DNA of 64,000 nucleotides from Arachnopeziza araneosa (Eukaryota > Ascomycota > Leotiomycetes > Helotiales > Arachnopezizaceae). Below, piece after piece: positions 10,081 through 21,481 of the stretch; position 1 is the stretch's first letter; every line of letters begins with the position of its first letter. A model generated the notes under the pieces. It was given only the letters and a program-made list of their open reading frames with translations. It was not told where the DNA came from and searched no databases. The translations under genes and the position numbers were made by a program. The stretch spans positions 186,001 through 250,000 of the forward strand of contig QYAI01000049.1 of the NCBI GenBank assembly GCA_003988855.1, given 5' to 3'.

Positions 10081-11774
10081 CTAAAAGTCAATCACCAACC
10101 TCCCCACGCCCCTCGAAACGCAACTCAACATGGCTTTATCCTTCTGGTCTTCAGCCAACGCACTCCCCCTATGCTCCACCCGCCCACTACACACCTCAAC
10201 CTTACACGTTCCACAGTTCCCCGCCTCGCAACTACTGTCGATCTCTAAGCCTGCATCTCTCAACACCTGCAGGAGGGTCTGTTGTTCACCGACTTCCAAG
10301 ATCGTCTTATCCTTTTTCAATTCGACACTGAAGGGATCTCCTGACGTCGCAATCTGAAAAGCTTCATAGTGGATCTCGTCCTGGCTCATCCCCAGCTCGT
10401 TTGAAGAGCGGATAACATCATCGAGAAGACGCTGTGGTCCACAGACGTAGACGAAGCTGTTCCAGACTCGGTTTCCGAGGATCTCAGACACGTTCATTCT
10501 TTGTCCTCTACTCTTATCGTAGATGACAACTCTATCTCCCTTCTTTTCAAGAATATCTCTGTACGCGACCTCTTCACATGAACGAGCGGCGTAGTGAAGC
10601 GTATAGTTGAAATTGATCTGATCAAAGACGTCAAGGTGGTTCAAGAACGCAGTAATCCCGATGCCCCCCGCAATGAAAATATGATTCGAAATGCCACTGG
10701 CGATGGGGACGCTCGTGGTGATGTTGCCAACGAGGATCTTGTCGCCTCTTTGGAGTGTCTCGTGGAGATAACGAGACCCGCCTCGGCTGGCTTCCTCGTG
10801 GGCGATGCCGAGTTCAAATTTATTCTCGAACCCGCTGACAATGGAGTATGGGCGGATCAAGCCGTTGGGCAGTTTGAGACGGACGAAGGCACCGGGATCG
10901 AGTTCTTCTCCTGGTTCTGCTCCGAGTTTTTCGAAGACAAGAGAAATGATACGTGGAGTTTGAGGCTTCTTCTCGATGAGTTCGAACTCGGTCCATTTTT
11001 CAGGGGTTTTCTTCTTGCCTCCATTGGCTTTTTCTTCTTCTTCTGCTTGGCATTTGGCTACCAGCGATTTGAAGGCCCTTTTGCACTCATTGCCAAATTC
11101 ATCAATACTCTCTAACTGTATGAAGATTTAGCCTCGATTCGGGTCTTGATATATCGACGTACCTCTAGCAACTTGTTCAGATTCGTTGTATCCCTATGCA
11201 AATATTCTTGTATCCTTTCAATTGTCCATTGTGGATACAACCTCTCCACCAAGACAATCTTATCACCTACTCCCATCGATCCCTCTTTTAAAACCCGGTA
11301 GTACCATCCAGTCCGACTCTTTTTCCAGGTTTGGCTAGCAAATCCTTTGAGAGAAAATCGATGATTCAATTTGAAGCACGGCTGTCTTGGCAAACTAACC
11401 TGCAACAATACCTCTCCAATACGTATCTTATCGCCAATACACACATTCCTCTCATTCATCTTTTCACTAACCAGGTTCTCCCCAAAGCCGCCAATCTCAA
11501 AATTCTCTGCCTCGGGATACTCAGACTGCCAGACAGCGTAGTGGCCTGGATAGTACTGATGGACGGCTTTATCAACGCCACCGTGAAAAGTGAGGTCATG
11601 CTCATCTTCAGCCAGGCCGGTGGCTGAACAGAAAATCCGGGTGCTGCGTGGGAGTTTATAAATACCCGTTGTGGTGCTGAGGTTGCGCATGGGCTTCATC
11701 TTGGAGGTGCGTATTTGGAGAAGTGTATCGCTATGCCATGGGGCATCGAGATTGGGCGGTAAAACCGATGCCAT
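10081..11774 (-). CDS. MOSC domain protein fused to FNR-type reductase and plant-type 2Fe-2S ferredoxin domains
   Basis: Two exons, 11774-11163 and 11115-10081, joined across a 47-nt GTACGT-to-ACAG intron; 548 residues from MASVLPPNLD (an alternative ATG lies two codons upstream at 11780). Residues about 1-204 are a YiiM-like MOSC domain with DLTFHGGVDKAVHQY and the presumed cofactor cysteine in PRQPCFKLN. Next comes an FAD-binding segment with IRPYSIVSGFE, an NAD-binding part with FIAGGIGITAF and VYVCGPQRL, then a C-terminal ferredoxin domain with CEAGNCGTC and a fourth Cys in LSCVSRG. MOSC proteins use molybdenum cofactor to reduce N-hydroxylated or N-oxide substrates. The fused reductase would pass NAD(P)H electrons to it, much as separate partners do for mARC or bacterial YiiM. 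That role is inferred. Confidence 0.88.
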
Positions 11775-12656
11775 GATCAAAGTTTGTGTGTTATGGAGGT
11801 TTGCTCGAGGCGGCGGCGAGCCGAGGAGAAAGGGGGTAAATTTGTGAGTGGGAGGTGAACGAAAGTTGGAATACAGTAAGACAACTTAAGGGCCGGCTCT
11901 AGACAGCGATTTCCTCTTTATATATGTTCAAGTGAAAATTTGCGTCTTCTGACTGTGGGAAAAATGAGAAGAAGGAAATGGGTTGTGGGAGGGATAGATA
12001 TCATCCTTCGCGGCAAAGCATAGGCGCTAGACGCGAAAGACGAACTTACCAAGGGCAGTGGATTGTCGTGGTTGCCTGCCCTAACATGGCAGTCAAGATC
12101 TAGCCCTTGAAAGTGGGTCATCTTTGGACGTCTCGCTTCGTAAGCAAAGTAACAACAGGCTGATCGAATCAGAAGGGGGAGGTAGCTCAAACGATTGCAA
12201 TCGAAAAAAGGTCTTCAATTGCAAATGACAATGTCTCTCTCGCAGTGATATCCCTCGCACCCAATGATAAGTACACAAAGGTCCTCCTTCCTGAGCCTTT
12301 GACACAACATAATGAACAGAGCTGAAGTGTTGAGACACGCACCTCCCGACTCCAAACTTTCACCTGTCGCCTGGCACATTCCCATCGCACCATAATCAGC
12401 AGGTATTAAGTACGTCCGTTGCAACAATAAAACATAAAAGAGACATAAACCCAGCCCAGTATCCAATCGCACAATCCGTAATGTATATGTAAAAAGGAAT
12501 TTTTTAAGACATGGAAAAGTGATCTCTTCTAATCGTGGGAACCTGGACTCTTTTCGCATGAACAATCGACAAGGAAGTGAGGTGGTATGATCCGCTGAAC
12601 GCCATGAGGATGCTCGAAAACGCCGAAAATTGATAGTGGCACCTGCGAACTAATCA
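11775..12656. other. Intergenic interval, MOSC gene promoter and SOM1-like 3' side
   Basis: No supported gene. It lies between the start of the MOSC fusion gene and the stop codon of the SOM1-like gene, both minus strand. The open frames at 11918-12565 lack recognisable motifs. Confidence 0.55.
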
Positions 12657-15213
12657 TCATTCTGCCCCAATTTCGTTACTATCCCCGTTCAAAAATGCGG
12701 AAGCATCGAAATCGAAGTTATTCGCTTCACCATCTTGGTGCAGGAACGAGTCGAAGTCGAAGTCTTGGAGCACGTCCATGTTTCCGTTGCCGGGGCCAGC
12801 AAAATCCATGGTGCCTTGGAAGTCGACAAACTGAGAATGATTAGAGTGCTGATTTCAAGGTAAGAGGAAGACTTACTGTAGGATCCGCAAAGCTCATACT
12901 CGCTTGTAGCGTATCAGGTTGCGGAATACCAGTGTTGACCGGGGCCGTCGGCTGGCCATTCGTGCCGGGCTGAACAACACCATTCTGGCCGTTGAAGCTC
13001 TTCGGGTGAACTGGGGTAATCGGCGTCGCGGGTGTAGGAGTTGCACCGGCAGTCTCGGCGTCGGCTGATGGTGTAGCACCAGCGTTGAGGTTCGCGTTCG
13101 ATCCTTTCTTTGCAGTCCGCTGTCTTAATGTCAACATTTCCACAAAAAGATACATTTAACGCAATAAAATATACCTTTGCTTTACTGTCCTTAGACTCAT
13201 TCTTCTTCTTCGGATTAGCCTTATTTGCTTGGTTCGGCGTTGGCGGAGCAGGAGTATTCTGCTGTGGAGAGGCAGGTTGGGGCCGGCCGTTTGCATTAGC
13301 GACTGCACCAGCAGCCGGAACCGAGGGAGGTGGCATGTTACGTTGTTGTGGAGTACCTATTTGCTGAGGTGCTCCAGGAGCAGGTTGGGTCATCATCTGT
13401 CCGTTGGGTCCTGCTTGCCAGCCTCCTTGTTGTGCTTGTGACTGCCGTGCCATGGCCATTTGCTGTGGCGTCATGTTCATCTGGTTGAAATTGCTCGGGT
13501 GCGAGTTTGGTGGACGCATTCCGTTGGGCATACCAGCATTAACCATATATTGGGGATTCATACTGGGATCCATTTGACCACTAGGTATGAAGTTCATTCC
13601 GGCACTAGGTGAGCCTCTCGACTGGCCCTCAGGAATAGGAGACGGCATTCCACCAGCATTCATATGTGGCGTACGTTTCATCTGATCTCCAGGGTTTGGA
13701 GAGTTGCCAGACCGTGGTCCTTGAGGTGAGTTACCTTGGAATGAGGGTTGACTAGTTGGTCCCGCTGGAGCACCTTGACCACCTTCAGCGCGAGGGAGTG
13801 TCATGTTGTCCTGCTCCTGGCGAGCCATCATGAGTCTCTTCTTGTTTTGTTGTTCTAGTAGCATAAGCTGCATCTGATAGTCTTGCAAGGCGTGGTTGCC
13901 GCTAGCACCGGGTTGCCCACCTTGTCCTGGGCGTATTCCATTTGGTCCAATTTCTCCCGGGTTATAGTAGTTCGCAATCGCCCCACCATCTTGTTGACCT
14001 TGGGTCATCATTGGTGAGCCTTGACTCTGAGGACCGCCAGGATTTGGCATAGCTTTGACATTGGGCATCTGCTGCTGCTGTTGCTGTCCTAAGCTCGCTT
14101 GATATCCAGCAAGTCTTTGGGCGGTAGCAGCATTGGGATTACCAGGCATGTTCTGGAACTGTTGAGCTGTTAGATTTGATTCGATACCATTGGCAAGCTG
14201 CATATGAGCGACTTGTATAGCACTGCTGGGGCCAGAATTTCCCACCTGTTGGGGCATTCCTCCCTGTCCTCTTCCATTAGGCATTTGTTGTTGCTGAGGG
14301 TTGAATCCAGCCCCATCGAGGCGGGGCCGTTTTGACGGGGAAGCCGCGTTTTCAACCGACGCAGGAGATTGTGCACGTTGTTGGTTGTCGTTTGAAGGGT
14401 CGCGCTGCATCGCTTGTTGCTTCTGTTGCGTCGCCATCATTTGAATTTGCTGGGGAGTTCTTGATTACGGTTAGTATTGAATAGGCGGAAGAGTTTAATT
14501 TACTTACGCATTTCGAGTATTTTGAATAGCCTTTTGTCTGAGATCATTTTGCTGAGCATTCATACCGTTGGCTTGATTCCTCATCATTTGCTGGCCTGGG
14601 AAACCCTGTGGATAATTTTGAGGCATCATGTCGTTTCTTAGCCCTCGTAACATCATTTGCTGCTGCTCTTGCTTCGACCGTGATTGTGCCTAAGAAATTA
14701 GTGACTGCCCTCAAACAGGATGGGAAAACTTGCCTGTGTATGCGTGTAGTATTGCAATACGTTCCGTCCCTCAGCTTTGCCACGCTGGGCGTTGAACATG
14801 TCCCAGAATAAACACCACCACTCATACAGAAAGCAGCTTTCAGGGCACTCTTTGGGAAGATTTGGGTCCGGCAAGTCCGCAGGTCTTTTTGGATTTCCAA
14901 AATCCTTTGAATCTCCATCTCCTCCATCATCGCCATTTCCAGTGCCATTTTCATCGCGACGGCGTCCAGGGCTGTCTTTGAGTGTGTTCAATGGCTCTCC
15001 ACTTTCCAACAGCGCCTTTGCACAGTCCCACATGTCATTTCTGAGGAAATACTCGTAAATATATGTATTGAGCTGCGCCCTTTGATCTGTCGCTGTCCCT
15101 GGTAGCATGGGTCGGACTCCACCCGTGGTACCGTTGTTCATCATAGGCATCCCACCAACACCTCCCACGGGACCGCCCATGGCGTTCATCCCGCTCATCT
15201 GAACGTTATTCAT
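12657..15213 (-). CDS. SOM1/FLO8-like LisH-domain transcriptional regulator
   Basis: Nuclear regulator which in other fungi acts downstream of cAMP-PKA on adhesion, filamentation, sporulation and virulence. Five exons: 15213-14734, 14689-14508, 14459-13175, 13119-12877 and 12830-12657, giving 787 residues. A LisH/LUFS domain lies near residues 44-72 (LNTYIYEYFLRNDMWDCAKA), followed by the FLO8-family block SCFLYEWWCLFWDMF. The middle is a very long low-complexity Q/P/N/G/M-rich stretch typical of activators. The C-terminus is acidic and aromatic (DVLQDFDFDSFL and NNFDFDASAFL), like an activation domain. Intron 1 uses a GC donor (CAG then GCAAGT); all other introns are GT-AG. The start at 15213 was chosen because the conserved Met/Gly-rich leader begins there and the upstream in-frame ATG adds unrelated residues. 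Confidence 0.9.
14690..14733 (-). other. GC-AG intron in the SOM1-like gene
   Basis: Minus-strand boundaries are ACACAG/GCAAGT and TTTCTTAG/GCACAA. Only this join keeps the frame, reading THTQ-AQSRSKQEQQQ into exon 2. GCAAGT is the usual rare-class GC donor. Confidence 0.8.
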
Positions 15214-16688
15214 CGTTGCGCTTAGAATCACGAGGGATGCTCGTTCTCTGTGCAGTGGGGAAGATAGAAACCGGCCGTTCAGCCACCGAACCTCTGTGAC
15301 GCGGAGGTTGGAGCGGAAAGGTCGTAACAAGATGGTCGGATTTCAGGATAAGAGTTTAGACGTGCCAACTCGCAGCAGAAGTGCGCGGAAGCCGTCGCGC
15401 AAGAGAGATGCAAATTGGTAATCGGTCGACCGTGTTCGCCGACTTAACCTCCGTCAGACCCTTTTTGCGAACCAGAGAAAAAGCGAATGCGATAGGCGCG
15501 TGACGAAAGCAAGCGAGAGGACGATGAGGCGAAGGACGGGGCGAGTTCAGTCTGCCGTATTTCCTGAGAGGAGATCTTCGCCCTGCGATGTCCAACTCAA
15601 TGGGCCGATAGCGTAGGTAGTCGAGGAGAGATGGGCGTAGTTACGATTTCGAGAGGTAACGGATTTTCGTAGTTCTCAGCACGGGACGAGCTGTCTCCAG
15701 CACGCTATGGCCAACTGTGTCTTTCTTTGGCTGCGGGTAAAATGGTTTTGCGGTGGTGAGGTGGCTCGGGGGCTGATTCTGCGAGGCTGGTGCTGCTTAC
15801 CTAAGGCTGGAAAGAGTCCTTGGACCACCGACAATAATGGCTCTCCTGATGTTTTAACCACGAGATCACCGTTCTCTCCCGTCTCGCGTGGAAAAATGTT
15901 CGCTTTTAGAGCAGTCTATCCAACGGGTATATGTCCCTAGTATTGTTCTAATCCCTTTACAAACTTTCGATATGGTGGGTCCGCTATCTAAACCAGCTCT
16001 CGTCGCCTGAAAAATAAATATAATGGATCATGAAGTAATGGATATTTTGTTATTATCTGACAGGGGCTAAGCAGGTGGGATGTCTACAAGGCCATTCATT
16101 TTATTCCTTCATCGTATCTAGAAATCGAATAGTTAGCGGGTTCGATAACGTCGATGTAAAGTCAGGAGAATATTGATCACGTGCTACCCCTAAGTTGGGA
16201 TTGGATGACGAGAGATTCCAAGTTGAAGTTGAGTCATATACTGTAGAACAAAATGGTGGCAATTGACATAGGGTGGCGACTTTGTAGATTAGATAGAGAC
16301 GCCATTGAGATGACGTGATAGAGAGAATGAGAAGAGGAACTTTCAAATAGAAAATGAAAGGCTATATATGCGATCGTTTTGGAAATGTTAGCCAAAGAAG
16401 ATATATCTTTAAAAGACTTCTTAGTCGCCACGTCTGCTAAGATGCTGCTGTGTAGTAGAGTAATATAATATGTTGAAAACTCAAATCGAATATTCAGCGT
16501 ACCAGTTCAACTTTGAACAACAAACGTGTAGACTGTATAACCTAACGTATGAGCTGCCCCATGACCATAAGAAGAAAGCCATGGAATCAAGTGGCATAAT
16601 CCAACATGTGATTCCATTCCTTGCCAACGCCTTTGCTCCTCCCAAACCGTCTAAACGCTATACTCCGAAACAGCCCTAGGCGACCTCG
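15214..16688. other. Intergenic interval, SOM1-like promoter and BET3 3' side
   Basis: No supported gene. About 1.5 kb, consistent with a long promoter and leader for the regulator starting at 15213. Open frames here are short and contradictory between strands. Confidence 0.55.
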
Positions 16689-17410
16689 TTACTCATCGTC
16701 AGCCGGCATTTCATCGTCAATATACCGGATCAAAGATATCCTCATCTCCGTTGAATCATTCCCTCTTAGCACGTCACTCATGAAGTGAGCTTCCACCTGC
16801 ATCTGCACCATCTCCAACGCACCTCTCAAGATCCCACAGAAGATATTTGAATACCACAAGTCTTCCTGTGCTCTCCCATCATCCGGTAATTCCACAAAAT
16901 CTGCTAGTGGATTCTCCTCGAATATCAATGAAAATTGCTTGCTATCATTTGTCCAGTTCGCGATGGTAGGCGTGATATTCAGGAAGATCTTAAATCCGAT
17001 CTTCACAAGAGTTAGCAAATTGAAACCTACATAGCGATATATAAGACCTTTGCAATCGACTCAGCTGTTTCCCTAAAATTCGCACACCTCTTCATCGTAT
17101 TCGATTTGGCAAGATAGTCCTCGATTAATCGTAGACCGATATTATATCCCATCTTATCGAGCTGTTTGTTGACCTCGACATAGTCACTCTCGTAATCTTT
17201 ACATAGCTGTGCAACTATTGTGCCGTATGTTAAGACAACAAGCTCGGCGTTGACCTTGTCGACTCGACTCCTGCATCTCTTTCAATATGGACTCGTGCAC
17301 GGGGGAAAGGAAACTCACTTCCATACTCTGTAGTCTGGTCAGCTCATATGCTCAAAACATGGTGGGGAAGCTTACTCTTCTCCAATCCGTGCAGCTTTGG
17401 TGGAAGCCAT
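16689..17410 (-). CDS. BET3: TRAPP complex core subunit BET3 (TRAPPC3)
   Basis: Core subunit of the TRAPP tethering and Rab-exchange complexes acting in ER-to-Golgi traffic. Four exons: 17410-17376, 17327-17319, 17270-17048 and 17000-16689, giving 192 residues, close to yeast BET3 (193). Recognisable blocks are GEEVWKSRVDKVNAEL, LTYGTIVAQLCKDYE, KMGYNIGLRLIEDYLA, FKIFLNITPTIANW, FEENPLADFVELP, and YSNIFCGILRGALEMVQMQV. The palmitoyl-binding Cys of the family lies in the FRETAE-side block (MKRCANFRETAE). Exon 2 is 9 nt and supplies V-W of the GEE-x-WK motif. The gene is divergent from the WD40 gene at 17659, with 248 bp between start codons. Confidence 0.94.
17319..17327 (-). other. BET3: 9-nt microexon of BET3
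   Basis: Minus-strand order is CTACAG, AGTATGGAA, GTGAGT. With exon 1 ending GGA GAA GA and exon 3 starting G AGT CGA it yields G-E-E-V-W-K-S-R, matching the GEE(I/L)WK motif of BET3 proteins. Skipping would remove three residues in frame. Confidence 0.85.
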
Positions 17411-17658
17411 ATTTGTATTCGGCTCCTGAGCTGCTGTACATCAATTTCACCCTATGTAGAGTTTACTTTGTAGGAGCATAGCTTGAGAAAGCGTTGACGT
17501 TCGGAGGTTGCAGGGTTGAGCATGGAAGGCTACCGAGCGCTAGCGATGACTTCAAAAAAAGTTCTCGACTTCAACACATATTGTGAATACAGAACATAGA
17601 ACATTGAGCTTCAATTCCAAACAACCAATTTTACGTCAACTGTCTACTCATCACGAAA
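17411..17658. promoter_or_regulatory. Divergent promoter region between BET3 and the U5-40K-like gene
   Basis: A 248-bp gap separates two start codons pointing away from each other, so both promoters and leaders must lie here. No individual element could be assigned. Confidence 0.55.
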
Positions 17659-18905
17659 ATGGCGGCACAGAAGCGTCATCCGTCCGTGGACCTTGGGTCG
17701 CAGCAAATGGTAGTGAAGAGGCAGAATATGGGAAAGGATAGCAAGGCTGTAGCTACTGCTAATGGCTCAGGAGGAAATGGCGCGCTCATACAAGCGGTAT
17801 GTATTTCTCAATGGGATCTAGAATCTGCGCTGAACTATTCTGAAGAACCAACTACTGATGATGGCTACGTAGGTGCCGCGAACGAGTGGGCTTCAAGCTC
17901 CCGTGATGGAGCTCTCCGGTCACTCTGGAGAAGTTTTCTGTGCCAAGTTTGATCCAAATGGAAACTACATCGCTTCGGGATCTATGGATAGATCTATCAG
18001 TGAGCTGATATCTAACGGTAAATTACTGTTTCTATACTGATTTAAATACAGTGTTATGGAGAACCTATGGTAATTGCGAAAACTACGGTACATTGACCGG
18101 CCACAAAGGCGCAATTCTTGATCTACATTGGTCGCGAGACTCGAGAGTATTATTCTCAGCATCGGCCGATATGCATTTGGCAAGCTGGGATCTGGAGACT
18201 GGAAACAGGATACGCAGGCATGTTGGACACGAGGAAGTCATCAATACTATGGACATCAGTAGAAGAGGTGAAGAACTGCTGATTAGTGGCTCTGATGATG
18301 GCTGCATTGGAATCTGGGACCCTAGGACGAAGAATGCGGTTGATTTTATTGAGACTGAATTTCCTGTGACGGCGGTAGCATTATCGGAGGCAGGCAACGA
18401 ATTATATTCTGGTGGCATAGACAACGACATCAAGGTTTGGGATATGCGACGAAAAGCCGTCGTGTATTCTATGCTTGGTCATACGGATACTATCTCGTCT
18501 CTGCGAATCTCACCAGATTCGCAATCACTCCTCTCGAACTCAATGGACTCAACCGTGCGAACTTGGGACATCAGACCGTTCGCCCCTACAGAACGCCATA
18601 TCCGAACTTTTGATGGTGCTCCTGCGGGTATGGAGAAGAACTTGATCAAAGCAAGCTGGAACTCGGATGGGAAGAGAATAGCATCAGGTGCCGGAGATGG
18701 GACTGTGGTTGTTTGGAACAGCGAGAACGGCAAGTTGCAATATAAGTTGCCCGGACACAAGGGGACGGTCAACTGTGCGGAATTGTCTCCTGCCTCAGAC
18801 CCGATCGGTAGGTGTTTTCGAATGAAACTGGCTGCGCGTACGCTAACAAGATTAGTTCTGTCGGGCTCTTCAGATCGCAACCTCCTTTTAGGGGAGTTGA
18901 AGTGA
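17659..18905 (+). CDS. U5 snRNP 40 kDa-type WD40 protein (SNRNP40/Cwf17 family)
   Basis: Seven-blade beta-propeller scaffold of the U5 snRNP, close to PRP8 in the spliceosome. Four exons: 17659-17796, 17873-17999, 18052-18807 and 18856-18905, giving 356 residues, the usual family length. After a basic N-terminal tail (MAAQKRHPSVDLGSQQ) come repeats such as LSGHSGEVFCAKFDPNG, TLTGHKGAILDLHWSRDS, HVGHEEVINTMDIS, WDPRTKNAVDF, KVWDMRRKAVVYSMLGH, TWDIRPFAPTERHIRTFDG and LPGHKGTVNCAEL. It ends in LSGSSDRNLLLGEL. The RPFAP insert is typical of this orthologue group and separates it from generic WD40 proteins. The last exon follows a GCTAAC branch site. Confidence 0.93.
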
Positions 18906-20211
18906 GCTGAGAGATCTTTACACAGTTTGTACAACAGGAACGCTTGCCAGGCATAGTTGGGTTTACTAAGCATAAGCCAAGGCATATCTGGGGAAACCGC
19001 CGGGGATGAGAAGGGGAGATCTGAGAGTGTAGCGAGGTTCGGAGATTGAAAGTCCAGCGGGAGTTTGGTCTCTGGAGATCCCATAGCCTCGGACTTCGTC
19101 TTCTGTTTGATCAGTGGTGCGGCCGCTCTCAGAAGCAGAAACATGTTGGGGAAGGTTAGACTGTTATGATCGACAGGGCGTCATCGCTTTGGCTGGTTGT
19201 CCTGGAGTTAATCATACACTTGTCAAGTATCTACATGGTCCGAGATGCAGATACACCGAAAAAGATCACACCCGAAATTCAGAGGGGATACAGATATTCC
19301 GTGACCGACCAATGATATGGGGATATGTACTGTAGTGCGCGCGACGCTTGCTTGTAAATAGTCACAGCTTAAAAGTCCCTCGTTGCCATTTTCACACATG
19401 TGAAAAGGCTGAGAAGCGCTGTTTGGGTGGCACTCGCAACCCCTGAGGCAGACGGTAAGGCGCTCGTTTCGGGAAGAGTTGCTGCGCAATGATTGGACAC
19501 CGAGGCCTGCTGCAGCGAGCGACAACTCTTGAAACGCGGTTCAACAGCCTCCTTCAAACGTTATCCGTCTTGGGTCGTCTCCATCCCTATTCTTTGCCTC
19601 GACGTCGAGTTCATTGCCCACCGGCCGGCTTGCATGCATGGCGATACTGATACTACGTAGGTCGGTGCTTCCTTCCATTCTCAACGAAGCAAACATTTCG
19701 TCTTCGACTTCTGTGACAACGTTTTCTTCTTCCCATTCTGTTCCTGCTCCGCTGACACGCTCCCTCCGTCGGTGTTTGATTTCGAGTTGAGCCTCGTCTG
19801 AGGGTAGAAGAACCCTGAACTGTTTCGTCTTCCTCTTCTTCTTGTCGTTCTTTTCGTTGTCGATTGGTTTTACCGCTGCCTTCTTTATCTCGTTCTGTCT
19901 GGTCACAACGACAATCTTCTTCATCGCTCTACAGCCAACACATCGACTGTGCCTTTCATGAGAGCTGGAGCTTTCACTTCTTCGAGACCCTCCTAATTGG
20001 ATACCACAATCTCTTCGACGTCCTCGCCGTTTTCAATTGTTCCTCATGCATCACAACCTTCAACAAACTCGGTCTAGTTGACAAGGCCCACCTTGTTTAG
20101 GTTAGCTTTGGGGGATCATTCGAGCTGCTTGCATGAGATATCGTTGTTTTCGAGAAGACAATTCCTTAGGCTCAGGATATCAGAACTCACAACCAATTAT
20201 TTTTCTTCAGC
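18906..20211. other. Intergenic interval of 1.3 kb
   Basis: Contains the WD40 gene 3' side and the promoter of the membrane-protein gene at 20212. One doubtful minus-strand open frame (19541-19924) is listed separately; the rest shows nothing recognisable. Confidence 0.5.
19541..19924 (-). CDS. Possible small basic/acidic hypothetical protein
   Basis: Unrecognised open frame of 127 residues. It begins MKKIVVVTRQNEIKKAAVKP, has a strongly basic stretch (KNDKKKRKTKQFRVLLPS), then an acidic middle and no membrane segment. It lies head-to-head with the gene at 20212, so it could equally be antisense to that gene's leader. Amino-acid composition is protein-like, which is the only support. Confidence 0.3.
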   Translation of the reverse strand: MKKIVVVTRQNEIKKAAVKPIDNEKNDKKKRKTKQFRVLLPSDEAQLEIKHRRRERVSGAGTEWEEENVVTEVEDEMFASLRMEGSTDLRSISIAMHASRPVGNELDVEAKNRDGDDPRRITFEGGC

Positions 20212-21481
20212 ATGCCTCCATCACCAAATATGGCGAACAGACAGACCCCATCGAATCGTTCGGGTGGGGAAGCGCAATCGAGATTGGAAAGCGCGCGGCG
20301 TCCAATCAGTCGACTCTTCAACGGTCGCTCAAGAGTTGCCAGTGTTCGGGAAAGTATAACAGATGTTCCAGAGAGTCCTAAATCGCCAAGGCTGGTTTTG
20401 GGTCTGTCTAACCTACCTTCGACGAGACTAATAATTCCTTACCTCACTCGATCAGACACAAATACCTCTACAACAACCAACTCTCCATCGAACTCTCCCC
20501 AGACTCTTCGAAATCCATTAACACCCACGCGAAGCAGAACCAGTCGACCCAGCACTTCACACAGACCAAATGATCTTTCTCCCATACCTACCATCCTATC
20601 TGAGGTACAACCAAGTCCGGTACGCAGATTTGTTGGTGTAGATCCCGCCGAACTCCATTTGGCCGCAATGGCAGACGCTGGTAGAAGACGTAGGAGAGTT
20701 AAGGCGAGGCGTAAAGCTCGAGGGTGTGGTCCACATATCAAAAACCGGAAGATCCGCGCCAAGTTACTGAGTTGCTTTATATCAGGATTGGTACGTATGG
20801 GTCGTTGGTAGACCTTTAGATCAATACTAACGAGCCATAGTTCCTTACACTCGTTTTGACCATCTATCTTGCGCTTGCTCTGTCGAACAGAGACGAGAGC
20901 CAAGAATTCCACGTTCTCTTAATTCTTATAATACTTATTATCACAGTCTTCTTCTGCCATTCGTTGATAAGGCTATGCATGATGATAATCCATCCACCCC
21001 TAGACGACCGGCCCTCTCAAAGAATGCCTGAAATGACCGGACCCGGTGGATATGCAAATCCTGCTGTACCTATTCGGGTCGCCCTTGCGCGTGATGAAGA
21101 AGCAGCTGGCATTGAGAGCGAGGCGACTAAGTATCCTCCTCCTGCCTATGGTCTGTGGCGAGAATCTGTGGTAAGTGCGAGTCTAGAGTTTTCGGGCCTG
21201 AAGTTGATTCTTTGCAGAGGGTGGATCCAAACAGGCTATACTGGCAACGTAATACAGAAACTTCGTCATTGCAACGTCAAAACTCAATCACTGCAGAACC
21301 ATCTGACGGTCGCCCCTCAGCCGCCAGACCTCCCTCCTACATCTCAGATGACGGAGTAAATTATGTTGTCGAGGCAGCCCCGCGTTCCATTGCACCTATC
21401 CAGGAAGTTCCCTTACCTCCACACCCATCAGAAAGAGGACGAGTATCGGCACAAGTTTGGCCCATGCCATCTTTGTCATAA
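20212..21481 (+). CDS. Predicted two-pass membrane protein of unknown function
   Basis: Three exons, 20212-20790, 20841-21170 and 21218-21481, giving 390 residues. Not recognised as a named family. The first 150 residues are Ser/Thr/Pro/Arg-rich and probably disordered. A basic patch (about residues 155-190, including GRRRRRVKARRKARGCG) precedes two adjacent hydrophobic segments at about 194-209 and 218-240. A Pro-rich tail contains a PPxY-like motif (KYPPPAYG), which could bind a WW-domain ubiquitin ligase of the Rsp5 type; this is an inference. All three exons join in frame with good splice sites (GTACGT, GTAAGT; CATAG, TTGCAG). Confidence 0.75.

Noticed and set aside
18479..19144. 221-codon minus-strand open frame over the WD40 gene
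   Set aside because: It is the mirror of the WD40 coding sequence and has no motif of its own.
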